NCBI GenBank assembly: GCA_964524755.1
Contig: CAZGDR010000074.1
Span: forward strand, 1-6,055
DNA length: 6,055 nt
Origin: JAQVOO01 sp964524755
GTDB taxonomy: Bacteria; Spirochaetota; Spirochaetia; Sphaerochaetales; Sphaerochaetaceae
Reading direction: 5' to 3'
The notes under the pieces are model-generated. The model was not told where the DNA came from. It did no database searches and worked only from the letters and a program-made list of their open reading frames with translations. Every line of letters begins with the position of its first letter. Position 1 is the first letter of the stretch. The position numbers and the translations under genes were made by a program. Positions 1-5,951 of the stretch are shown in pieces.

Positions 1-10
1 ATATGGAAAG

Positions 11-26
11 TCACCCGAACGGGTGA
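11..26 (-). terminator. hairpin downstream of the FemAB-like gene, possible terminator
   Basis: A perfect inverted repeat TCACCC-GAAC-GGGTGA lies 18 to 33 bases past the stop codon of the FemAB-like gene. Read on the minus strand it forms a 6 bp GC-rich stem with a GUUC loop, followed by CTTTCCATAT. The U-tract is short and broken, so this could be a weak intrinsic terminator or only a 3' stabilising hairpin. The window ends too soon to see what follows. Confidence 0.4.
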
Positions 27-44
27 TGACCTTAGAAAGGGTGT

Positions 45-1175
45 TTAACTGAGGTGATACCCTTGGGCTAACATTTCTTGGGTTATAAAACTGGAGTAAT
101 CAGATTGTGCAAACGGGTAGTCCCAACAACCCATTCTATGCAACTCATTACCACCAAAACCTGTTTTAAAACGATAGAGCCCATGCATGGGATGAGCGGG
201 ATCAGCATTGGGTGGGGTCCCGAAAAGATCATATTCCGTGCAACCACGCTTTTTTGCCCTGCGAATGGCCTCCCACTGTAAAGCGTAGGTTCCCATGCGG
301 TCGCGGCGGGAGGAGGCCGAAGCTCCAAATAAGTAAGTTGCACGTGAACTAGAGTAGACGATAAACAAAGCTGCCAACGGGAAGTCTCCCTCGTAAGCTA
401 GAAGAAGCTCGAAGTCCGTAGATTCATCATGACTACCTTGCTCAACAGTGTGGGTCGTGAACATCACATCAAAAAAACTGCGGTGATGAAGGGTGATTTT
501 ATTGCGGTAGCAAGTTTGGCGGTAGAGGTCGTAGAATGTATCCATGTCAGTAAAATCACCTTTTTTCACTGTTACACCGCGACGTTGTGCTAAACGGATA
601 TTATAACGGGTCTTCGCTTTCATAGAGCGTAGAATGGTCTCTTCATCTGGTAGTAAGTTAACGAGCATGGTATCGGAGGGGAGGATGTCTGTCGTAGCTT
701 TACGGAGGTTGTGAGTTTGGGTGCCCCAGTTGAGGCGCAATTCCTGCAGGTTCGGTTCAGGAGGTCCCAACCATTGCCCCGTATCATCAAAGACTTCGTC
801 ATCATGAGCCCAAGGTGATTCCCATGGAAGATCATACCGCAACATAATGCAATTATTCGGGATATGAGGACGTAATGTCTCTGAAAGTTCTTCTAGGAAA
901 TTACCAATTGACTCGTCAGTTGGAGCTATAGCCGGGCCGTACGGGACGTACCCTATAGTTTTATCGTGACCAACAGATTGGTATAAAACCAAGATGTCAT
1001 CGAGCACATAGGCACAATGACCACTAAAGCCAATATCTTTAGGGCGTACTTTAATATCATAGGCTTGGCTTGGTATGCCTTGTCCACTTTTGACTGTCGA
1101 CCAAAAAGAAGTTTGATGTAGTAAAGGGGTTTCGTACAACCCATAGGTACTTTTGGGCTGTATACAGATGTCCAT
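45..1175 (-). CDS. FemAB/FemX-like peptidoglycan aminoacyltransferase
   Basis: Predicted cytoplasmic or membrane-associated transferase of 376 residues that, by family, would add an amino acid from aminoacyl-tRNA to the peptide side chain of a peptidoglycan precursor. Seen: an N-terminal segment LLHQTSFWSTVKSGQG (about 18-33) typical of FemABX proteins, the basic motif MKAKTRYNIRLAQRRGV (185-201) characteristic of the family's GNAT-like domain, YLFGASA (281-287), an amphipathic stretch ending in EYDLFG (314-319), and FKTGFGG (336-342). Length is normal for the short FemX type without the coiled-coil insertion. Start choice: a GTG lies at 1181, but GGAG (1183-1186) is only 1 nt from it and 7 nt from the ATG at 1175, so the ATG is preferred. 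The gene stands alone, divergent from the UPF0303 operon. The transferred amino acid cannot be told from sequence. Other GNAT-fold proteins are less likely. Confidence 0.88.
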   Translation of the reverse strand: MDICIQPKSTYGLYETPLLHQTSFWSTVKSGQGIPSQAYDIKVRPKDIGFSGHCAYVLDDILVLYQSVGHDKTIGYVPYGPAIAPTDESIGNFLEELSETLRPHIPNNCIMLRYDLPWESPWAHDDEVFDDTGQWLGPPEPNLQELRLNWGTQTHNLRKATTDILPSDTMLVNLLPDEETILRSMKAKTRYNIRLAQRRGVTVKKGDFTDMDTFYDLYRQTCYRNKITLHHRSFFDVMFTTHTVEQGSHDESTDFELLLAYEGDFPLAALFIVYSSSRATYLFGASASSRRDRMGTYALQWEAIRRAKKRGCTEYDLFGTPPNADPAHPMHGLYRFKTGFGGNELHRMGCWDYPFAQSDYSSFITQEMLAQGYHLS

Positions 1176-1460
1176 GCTCACACTCCGTTTCCGAGTTATC
1201 GGAATGGGAGGCAGTGTAACATGAGTGAAAAATAGTTTCTACCATCTTTATGTATTCAATATTTTTGTACTATTTATGGGCTCTTTATAATGAGAACGAC
1301 TAGAGAATCTATCGAAAATGGAGAGCGTTAATTACACAGATATATGGCATATAAATTTCTATTGAACTATTGAAATAGATGGGTATGGTTTTTACTGTCT
1401 TAGTATGCGCTGTGTATAGGGTGTGGTATACTACCCATAAATATGTAGAAAGGAGTCATT
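1176..1460. other. divergent intergenic region, AT-rich
   Basis: This 285-base stretch separates the minus-strand FemAB-like gene from the plus-strand UPF0303/dehydrogenase operon and must hold promoters in both directions. It contains no credible reading frame. A TATAAT at 1286-1291 with TTGTAC at 1265-1270 (15 nt spacer, short) is a second possible plus-strand promoter. A tandem 8-mer CTATTGAA occurs at 1360-1367 and 1368-1375. I could not pick a convincing minus-strand promoter for the FemAB-like gene. Confidence 0.5.
1424..1432 (+). promoter_or_regulatory. extended -10 promoter of the UPF0303/alcohol dehydrogenase operon
   Basis: TGG-TATACT at 1424-1432 matches an extended -10 element (TGn plus a hexamer five of six to TATAAT). 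No good -35 lies 17 nt upstream (TATGCG at 1404-1409), which is usual for extended -10 promoters. The start of transcription would be near 1439, giving a leader of about 20 nt with the AAGGAG ribosome site at 1450-1455. The -10 lies inside a short inverted repeat GGTA-TAC-TACC (1425-1435), which could be an operator. Confidence 0.5.
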
Positions 1461-1946
1461 ATGTCTGAAATTCTTAATGCTTTATTGCAACAAGAGGAAG
1501 CGTTGCAATTCAATCGCTTTGATTCAGAAATTGCTTGGCGATTAGGTTCTTGGTTTGTAACTAAAGCTCGTAAAGAGGAGTTGCCGATTGCCATCGATAT
1601 TACCTTTTCTGGGCGCTGTTTATTTCACTGGTCGTCTAACGGAGCTTCGATCGATAATGAGGGATGGATTGAGCGTAAGAAACGTACTGTGGCCAGATTT
1701 GGTCATTCCAGTCGTTATATGGGTAGACTGTTAGCTGATTTGGGAGAAACTCCAGCCGAGAGATACTATTTAGATGCTGTTGAATATGCCTTTCATGGAG
1801 GATGTTTCCCCATAATATTGCGGGGAACAGGAGTTGTGGGAGCTATTACCGTTTCCGGTTTAACCGAAGAAGAAGATCATGATTTAGTGGTACAGGCCTT
1901 AGCTTGGATCTTACGTAAAAGTGAGAGCGTACCACGAGTTCTATGA
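1461..1946 (+). CDS. UPF0303 family protein (DUF336/HbpS-like fold)
   Basis: A 161-residue protein, full length for UPF0303, the bacterial relatives of yeast YBR137W. The diagnostic conserved segments are all present: LPIAIDI (41-47), LFHW (54-57), DNEGWIERKKRTVARFGHSS (65-84), YAFHGGCFPI (109-118), GVVGAITVSGL (124-134) and EEDHDLVVQAL (137-147). The fold is related to GlcG/HbpS, for which haem binding is described, but I see no evidence for haem binding here and the biochemical role of UPF0303 proteins is not settled. AAGGAG at 1450-1455, 5 nt before the ATG, supports the start. It is followed after 33 nt by an iron alcohol dehydrogenase on the same strand, probably in one transcript. GlcG/DUF336 proteins are often found beside alcohol or diol oxidoreductases, so an accessory role to that enzyme is a reasonable inference. 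Confidence 0.9.
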   Translation: MSEILNALLQQEEALQFNRFDSEIAWRLGSWFVTKARKEELPIAIDITFSGRCLFHWSSNGASIDNEGWIERKKRTVARFGHSSRYMGRLLADLGETPAERYYLDAVEYAFHGGCFPIILRGTGVVGAITVSGLTEEEDHDLVVQALAWILRKSESVPRVL

Positions 1947-1979
1947 TATAGTGATAATTTAGACAGGAGGTCTTATACA

Positions 1980-3158
1980 ATGTTAAATTTCAATTATTAC
2001 AATCCAACGCGCATTGTTTTTGGGAAAGGGACAATTAAAGAAGTAGGAGCTTTAGCAGCTTCCTATGGCAAGAAAATTCTATTTCATTACGGTGGCGGTT
2101 CCATTAAAAAGAATGGAGTTTACGACCAAGTCAGTAAATCTTTAAAAGCAGCCGGACTAGAAGTTGTCGAATTACCTGGTGTAGTTCCCAATCCACGTCT
2201 TTCACTCGTGCGTGAAGGTATTGCGTTATGTAAGAAAGAGAAGATTGACCTTATTCTTGCCGTTGGTGGGGGAAGTGTTATCGACTCAGCCAAGGCCATT
2301 GGTTTTGGCGTCAAACTACGTCCTGATGAAGATATTTGGGACGACTATTACATGCGTGGTGATTGCATTGTCCGCGAAGCTCTGCCAGTAGGTGTAGTGC
2401 TTACTATTCCAGCCGCTGGGTCAGAAAGTTCTACAGGAAGTGTAATTACCGATTGGGACAAAAATCTCAAACGGGCCGTTAACAGCGAAACCAATATCCC
2501 TAAATTTGCGATAATGGATCCTGAGACTAACTATACACTCCCTGCTTACCAAACAGCCTGTGGAGCTTCCGATATCTTAGCGCACCTGCATGAGCGCTAT
2601 TTTACCACGGAAAAGCATAATGACCTCTCAGATAGACTGCTTGAGAGTGCTATGCGTAATATTATTTCGTATGCACCATTAGCGTTGAAGCACCCTAAAG
2701 ATTATCGTTATCGTGCTGAATTGATGTGGACGGGAACGATTGCCCATAACAATCTGCTCGACCAAGGGCGAATAGGCGATTGGGGCAGTCATGACATTGA
2801 ACATGAAATCAGTGGGATCTACGATCTCGCCCATGGGGCTGGATTGTCGATTGTCTTCCCTGCATGGATGAGGTACGTGTATAAAACCCATGTAGATCGG
2901 TTTGTGCAATATGCTACTCGCGTTTGGGATGTGAGCTTAACGCTCGACGATAAAGATACATTGATTGAAACGGCTATTGAGCGTCTAGAGAACTTTTATC
3001 GTAATATCGGGATGCCTGTACGTCTTAGTGATGCTGAAATCAGTAACGAAAATGTTCGTAAAATGGCTGAAAGTGCCATGATTGGACGTACCTCAATCGG
3101 TAATTTTAAGAAATTATATGCCGATGATGTTGAAAAAATTCTCAAACTTGCTCTGTAG
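1980..3158 (+). CDS. iron-containing alcohol dehydrogenase, BDH/YqhD type
   Basis: A 392-residue group III alcohol dehydrogenase, full length. By family it reduces aldehydes to alcohols (butanal-type substrates, methylglyoxal, other short aldehydes) in the cytoplasm with NAD(P)H. Seen: HYGGGSIKKNG (36-46), the clostridial BDH/YqhD cofactor loop, VGGGSVIDSAK (95-105), the dinucleotide-binding signature, PAAGSESSTGSVIT (144-157), and the metal site: D198 and H202 (ASDILAH), H271 (GSHDIEHE) and H285 (YDLAHGAG). Their spacing (4 and 14) matches D194/H198 and H267/H281 of E. coli YqhD. GGGS in place of an acidic residue at 38-41 allows NADPH use. AGGAGG at 1965-1970 sits 9 nt before the ATG. Second gene of the UPF0303 operon. 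Its last 17 bases overlap the end of the convergent iron-sulfur membrane gene, and no separate terminator is visible. The exact substrate is unknown. Confidence 0.95.
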   Translation: MLNFNYYNPTRIVFGKGTIKEVGALAASYGKKILFHYGGGSIKKNGVYDQVSKSLKAAGLEVVELPGVVPNPRLSLVREGIALCKKEKIDLILAVGGGSVIDSAKAIGFGVKLRPDEDIWDDYYMRGDCIVREALPVGVVLTIPAAGSESSTGSVITDWDKNLKRAVNSETNIPKFAIMDPETNYTLPAYQTACGASDILAHLHERYFTTEKHNDLSDRLLESAMRNIISYAPLALKHPKDYRYRAELMWTGTIAHNNLLDQGRIGDWGSHDIEHEISGIYDLAHGAGLSIVFPAWMRYVYKTHVDRFVQYATRVWDVSLTLDDKDTLIETAIERLENFYRNIGMPVRLSDAEISNENVRKMAESAMIGRTSIGNFKKLYADDVEKILKLAL

Positions 3159-3729
3159 ATTTGTTCTGAAGGTGTGTAAGTTTGTTCGATAGTGTTCCTA
3201 CCGGACAGACTGCACACCAAGTTCTCGCCCGCCAGGCGCGGGCCATTACCAGAGAAAGAAGGGTGGTGCTAAGCATCATGGAATAGAATCGGTAGGTAAG
3301 GTGTATAAGCCAAGGCGGTCCGGGAATTGGAAAGAGTTGGAAAAGAGGCCACAAAGGGATGGCTATAAAGAGCCGCAGGTACGCCATAGGGTACATTCTC
3401 CCTAAAGCTACTTGGATGGTTGAGCCGGTAATGAATAAGAGGTTCAAACCAAAGTACCAGAGCATGATCTTGCGTAAGTACCCGTCTGTGAACATTGTGG
3501 GATTGATTTTCCACTTCGATTGCTTTTTCCCTACCAGTGTGGTGAGAGAGGCTCGAGGGCACCAATGATGGCACCATACTTTCTTTTTATACCTAGCGAT
3601 AAGAAGGAAAGGAATAGCCATACAGGCTAAAGCTAGCAATGCAAAATAAAGGGAGACGAAGCCGAGGCCAAAATAGAGTAAGGTGATGGCGAAAAGGCCG
3701 GGGGCTAACCCTTTTCTCGCTGATTTCAT
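3142..3729 (-). CDS. membrane [4Fe-4S] protein, NapH/CcoG-like half
   Basis: A 195-residue integral membrane protein with two cysteine motifs of the NapH/NosR/CcoG type: WCHHWCP (C53-x3-C57-P) and WCAVCPVG (C172-x2-C175-P). Hydrophobic segments at about 11-46 (one or two helices), 88-110, 118-138 and 148-165 suggest four or five membrane helices. In the family these motifs are linked to transfer of electrons across or along the membrane between quinones and soluble iron-sulfur carriers. The ferredoxin domains that follow the membrane part in NapH-like proteins are absent; a separate small ferredoxin is encoded immediately upstream, with an ATGA overlap (3726-3729), so the two probably work as a split version. 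GGAAAAG about 8-10 nt upstream is a weak ribosome site, consistent with translational coupling. The partner and electron donor are unknown; no reductase operon is in the window. Confidence 0.82.
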   Translation of the reverse strand: MKSARKGLAPGLFAITLLYFGLGFVSLYFALLALACMAIPFLLIARYKKKVWCHHWCPRASLTTLVGKKQSKWKINPTMFTDGYLRKIMLWYFGLNLLFITGSTIQVALGRMYPMAYLRLFIAIPLWPLFQLFPIPGPPWLIHLTYRFYSMMLSTTLLSLVMARAWRARTWCAVCPVGTLSNKLTHLQNKSTEQV

Positions 3730-3971
3730 GTCTGCTTTTCCATCACTATAGCTCTAGGGAAACAATAGCGCGTGCATGCACCGCAACTGGTACATGTCTC
3801 ATAATCAACTACTGGTGCCGAAAAGCCCTTTTGAGAGAGAGCTCCAACAGGGCAAGCCTGTATAGCCGGACAATGATGGTTTTGTGGACAACGCTCGGTT
3901 TTTACTACCAACGTTTTTGCTCCAGTTGTTTTTTCAGCATTACCAAACAGATTCATAAAATTAAAAGCCAT
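3726..3971 (-). CDS. small 4Fe-4S ferredoxin-like protein
   Basis: An 81-residue soluble iron-sulfur protein. The second motif CTSCGACTRYC (C60, C63, C66, C70) is a standard cluster motif, though the following residue is F71-P72 rather than P directly. The first is the variant RCPQNHHCPAIQACP (C28, C34, C40), which has only three cysteines in CPQNH-x-CP...CPVGAL form. I recall this variant from small ferredoxin-like proteins of anaerobes. Pairing as in bacterial ferredoxins would give one cluster with C60/C63/C66/C40 and another with C28/C34/C70, a ligand short. Expected role: electron carrier for the NapH-like membrane protein, whose ATG overlaps this stop (ATGA). AAGG and AGGA (3976-3984) lie 9 and 4 nt before the ATG. 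Confidence 0.85.
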   Translation of the reverse strand: MAFNFMNLFGNAEKTTGAKTLVVKTERCPQNHHCPAIQACPVGALSQKGFSAPVVDYETCTSCGACTRYCFPRAIVMEKQT

Positions 3972-4028
3972 GTGTTCCTACCTTATTGTTAAGTTAGGGC
4001 AGTATGGCACCATATGCATTTTTAATCG

Positions 4029-4041
4029 GTGATGATGTCAC
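4029..4041. promoter_or_regulatory. possible operator, GTGA-N5-TCAC inverted repeat
   Basis: GTGA (4029-4032) and TCAC (4038-4041) form a perfect short inverted repeat around TGATG. It overlaps the transcription start predicted for the ferredoxin gene promoter (near 4042), a position where a repressor would block initiation. It resembles the TGTGA...TCACA half-sites of CRP/FNR proteins, but the spacer is 5 rather than 6, so assignment to that family is not supported. Confidence 0.25.
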
Positions 4042-4048
4042 AGAGAGC

Positions 4049-4077
4049 ATATAAGAAATGTATTGTGTTGATGTAGA
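4049..4077 (-). promoter_or_regulatory. candidate promoter of the ferredoxin/NapH-like pair
   Basis: On the minus strand, TCTACA (4077-4072, four of six to TTGACA) is followed after 17 nt by TTATAT (4054-4049, four of six to TATAAT). Transcription would start near 4042, leaving a leader of about 70 nt before the ATG at 3971. It lies between the terminator of the preceding gene and the ferredoxin start, as needed. Only a moderate match in AT-rich DNA. Confidence 0.35.
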
Positions 4078-4120
4078 TTAGGTGTATGTATATGGATATA
4101 GGTTGAAATAGGTAGTGAAT

Positions 4121-4157
4121 AAAAAATATCCAGCCATCTAATGAAAGACAGCTGGAT
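4121..4157 (-). terminator. rho-independent terminator of the 4166-4573 gene
   Basis: On the minus strand, 8 bases past the TAA stop, ATCCAGC (4157-4151) pairs with GCTGGAT (4134-4128), with an inner TCT/AGA pairing that shortens the loop, followed by ATTTTTTATT (4127-4118). GC-containing stem plus a run of six T directly after it is the classic intrinsic terminator. It isolates this gene from the ferredoxin pair on the same strand. Confidence 0.85.
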
Positions 4158-4165
4158 GAGTATCC

Positions 4166-4573
4166 TTAGGCTACGTTGCGCGGTAAAAGCATTTTGGAAA
4201 CAAATTTTCCAAGTCCTTTACCATAAGTTGCGGCATAATCAACTGCAGCATAATAAGCTGTTACTTGTGAATTCTTCTCTAGTAGATAATACCAGTGATT
4301 TGAAATTTCGAAGTAAAGCTCTGATTCTGTTTTATCTGAAAAGGCAAGACGCACTTCCCAATTGTCGATAACTTGCATTATTGAGTGGAAGACATTCTCC
4401 GTCCAGGAAAATGCGGCTTCATCCCAACTGATTGTCCAGGGAATTCTCTGGTTAATCAGATATTTATGCACTTCTATTTGATTGGATAGGGCCTGGTAAT
4501 CTTCTTTGGTAAAGACGGATCCAGTGCTAGCCATCAGGAATTGCATCCTTGCGTTGCTGGTGTCATTTTTCAT
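4166..4573 (-). CDS. uncharacterised 135-residue protein
   Basis: I do not recognise the function. The start is fixed by AAGGAGG (4580-4586), 6 nt before the ATG at 4573; an ATG seven codons upstream (4594) lacks a ribosome site. No signal peptide or membrane segment is evident and there is no cysteine. It is rich in aromatic residues. The segment EVHKYLI (34-40), PWTISWDEAAFSWTENVF (45-62) and KTESELYFEISNHWYYL (81-97) recalls, from memory only, a pattern of the kind HRYFL / EAAxSWYxxVY / RTExDLYxW in uncharacterised bacterial proteins sometimes labelled DUF4032-like or regulators. The C-terminus is basic (KGLGKFVSKM). It has its own terminator at 4121-4157 and is divergent from the ferritin-like gene, so a regulatory or stress role is possible but not shown. 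Confidence 0.75.
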   Translation of the reverse strand: MKNDTSNARMQFLMASTGSVFTKEDYQALSNQIEVHKYLINQRIPWTISWDEAAFSWTENVFHSIMQVIDNWEVRLAFSDKTESELYFEISNHWYYLLEKNSQVTAYYAAVDYAATYGKGLGKFVSKMLLPRNVA

Positions 4574-4882
4574 GTGACCCCTCCTTGTATTCATTTTTGT
4601 AGGTCTTTTATAACCTCATCTGTAGTATCTCTCCTTTTAGAATAAAAAGCAATAGTTATTTAAAAGTTTTCCTTGACAAATCGATAAAAGTATGTTTCTT
4701 GTATGTTTTTAATCTGAAATTCTCACGTAAATCAATAAATTACTTGAAATAATATGTTTTTTTCTGATTTTGCTAAAAAAGAGTAAGTTTGCCTCTCTTG
4801 TATAACCTTATGATAGAGAGGCATTCTCCTTGCCAACTTCTATAGGAATTGGTACTATCCAGTTACAAGCGAGGAGATTAAT
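4574..4882. other. AT-rich divergent intergenic region
   Basis: A 309-base stretch between the minus-strand 135-residue gene and the plus-strand ferritin-like gene, with no reading frame of note. It holds a perfect plus-strand -35 TTGACA (4673-4678), with a TGT 17 nt downstream position but a poor -10 (TTCTTG, 4696-4701). Several A/T tracts follow (4755-4763, 4775-4780), then the nested inverted repeat at 4790-4823, and the ribosome site GAGGAG (4871-4876). I could not choose a clear promoter for the minus-strand gene. Confidence 0.5.
4790..4823. promoter_or_regulatory. nested inverted repeat, possible operator of the ferritin-like gene
   Basis: TGCCTCTCT (4790-4798) and AGAGAGGCA (4815-4823) are perfect 9-base arms. 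Centred inside them is ATAA-CC-TTAT (4802-4811), so two palindromes share one axis. The interior carries the -10-like hexamers TATAAC (4801-4806) and TATGAT (4809-4814). It lies 60 nt before the ferritin-like ATG. No T-run follows on the plus strand, so it is not a terminator; an operator over a promoter, or a leader hairpin, fits better. It does not match the PerR or Fur consensus well. Confidence 0.45.
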
Positions 4883-5362
4883 ATGAAATTATTTGACATT
4901 GCAATCAAGATGGAAATTGAGGGTGCTGCTTATTATAGGGACTTAGCTAAAAAGGCCCCTTCGATAGGATTTAAAAATATTTTTACCATGCTTGCCGAAG
5001 ATGAAGATCGACATAGGGCCACCTTCGAAGCGATGAAGGCAAACATCGATATTCCTGCAAGCACCTCTGACGCTTCTGTTAAAGCTGCACAAATTTTTAA
5101 AGAAATTTCAAAAGACGACTTCTTGAGTGAAGAGAGCCAACTTGCTCTCTATGAACATGCTTTAGAGATTGAGCTGAAGAGTATTGAGTTTTATTCAGAA
5201 CAACATGAATTAATCTCTGATGTAAAACAAAAACGGGCATTAGCCAAGATTATTGAGGAAGAACGACGCCACTATGACTTAATTGATGATATCATTGTCA
5301 TGGTTGAAAGACCCGATAGGTGGGTAGAACATGCTGAATTCGGAGTACGCGAAGACTATTGA
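4883..5362 (+). CDS. ferritin-like diiron protein, rubrerythrin-type without rubredoxin domain
   Basis: A 159-residue four-helix protein with two tandem half-repeats. Diiron ligands are complete by motif: E11 (MEIEGAAYY), E41 and H44 (EDEDRH), E97 (EIELKSIEFY), E127 and H130 (EEERRHYDL). The family includes rubrerythrins, which reduce hydrogen peroxide in anaerobes, and related proteins of iron handling. The C-terminal rubredoxin domain of classical rubrerythrin (two CxxC motifs) is absent, and the protein has no cysteine at all, so any peroxidase activity would need an external electron donor. GAGGAG (4871-4876), 6 nt before the ATG, is a good ribosome site. The nested inverted repeat at 4790-4823 may control it. 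The TIR-like gene follows after 48 nt on the same strand and may be co-transcribed. Confidence 0.9.
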   Translation: MKLFDIAIKMEIEGAAYYRDLAKKAPSIGFKNIFTMLAEDEDRHRATFEAMKANIDIPASTSDASVKAAQIFKEISKDDFLSEESQLALYEHALEIELKSIEFYSEQHELISDVKQKRALAKIIEEERRHYDLIDDIIVMVERPDRWVEHAEFGVREDY

Positions 5363-5410
5363 TCTGTTGCTCTGGTTTGATTCATATGCACTAAAGGAAC
5401 AGGGAATAGT

Positions 5411-5950
5411 ATGGCCATAGAACAGTCGCAACTCCTAAAACTCTCTTCAATTTATTCCGATAACATAAACCAGGAGTTTTCCTATACTCATCTAAAGGTT
5501 AAGATTCCCAAACCTAGAGTATTTATAAGCCATAGCATTTGGGATTTTCGCATGGTGCAAGGTTTCATTGTCATGCTCTCGTTAGGAGGTATTGATGCTT
5601 TCTTTGATTGGGACGCAGGCAATGAAACAGATGCGGTACGTGAAGACCCAGAAGATTTGCTTAAATTAAGAATTGCGACGGCAAAGTCATGTATTTTTTT
5701 AGCCACAAAATCGTCAGAAACTTCGCCCTATTGCTTAAAAGCAATGCACTACGCCTCTTTAATTCGACGTAAAACGTATATCTCACAAACCAAGGCAGGA
5801 GGTGTGGTGTACGGCGGTAGTTTTTTGTTGCAGTATCCTAGGCTCGACGTTCACAAGCAGAAAAATGTTAATCACAAGTACGTAGTGCGGGTATTAGAAA
5901 ATAATCGTACGCATCTCTGGGACACCATTCCAAACATCGCTTCATTATAA
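5411..5950 (+). CDS. single-domain TIR-like protein, probably lacking the catalytic glutamate
   Basis: A 179-residue protein whose middle matches the bacterial TIR family: PRVFISHSIWD (35-45, strand A and following loop), GIDAFFDWD (60-68), DLLKLRIATAKSCIFLAT (82-99), S105-P-Y-C, and a late LLQYPRLD (139-146). This order is that of small TIR proteins with the pattern FISHS / vDW / LKxRI / LAT / SxWxxWELG / YPR. In NAD-cleaving TIR domains the glutamate of WELG is essential; here the aligned stretch reads YCLKAMHYA, with A111 in its place. It may therefore be a binding or decoy TIR, or a decayed gene, although the frame is intact. There is no membrane segment or partner effector domain. AGGGA (5401-5405) 5 nt before the ATG is a moderate ribosome site. 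It follows the ferritin-like gene by 48 nt. Confidence 0.72.
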   Translation: MAIEQSQLLKLSSIYSDNINQEFSYTHLKVKIPKPRVFISHSIWDFRMVQGFIVMLSLGGIDAFFDWDAGNETDAVREDPEDLLKLRIATAKSCIFLATKSSETSPYCLKAMHYASLIRRKTYISQTKAGGVVYGGSFLLQYPRLDVHKQKNVNHKYVVRVLENNRTHLWDTIPNIASL

Positions 5951-5951
5951 G

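Noticed and set aside
1176..1181. GTG start at 1181 for the FemAB-like gene
   Set aside because: It would leave 1 nt between GGAG and the start; the ATG at 1175 gives 7 nt.
3359..3568. Plus-strand frame of 69 codons opposite the NapH-like gene
   Set aside because: It lies wholly antisense to a gene with clear cysteine motifs and membrane helices, and has no ribosome site.
4029..4042. CRP/FNR binding site
   Set aside because: The half-sites are separated by 5 rather than 6 bases and one outer base does not match.
4574..4594. Upstream ATG at 4594 for the 135-residue gene
   Set aside because: No ribosome site precedes it, and the strong AAGGAGG lies inside that extension, correctly placed for the ATG at 4573.
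4790..4823. Inverted repeat as a terminator
   Set aside because: No T-run follows on the plus strand; on the minus strand the T-run is 10 nt away and no gene ends there.
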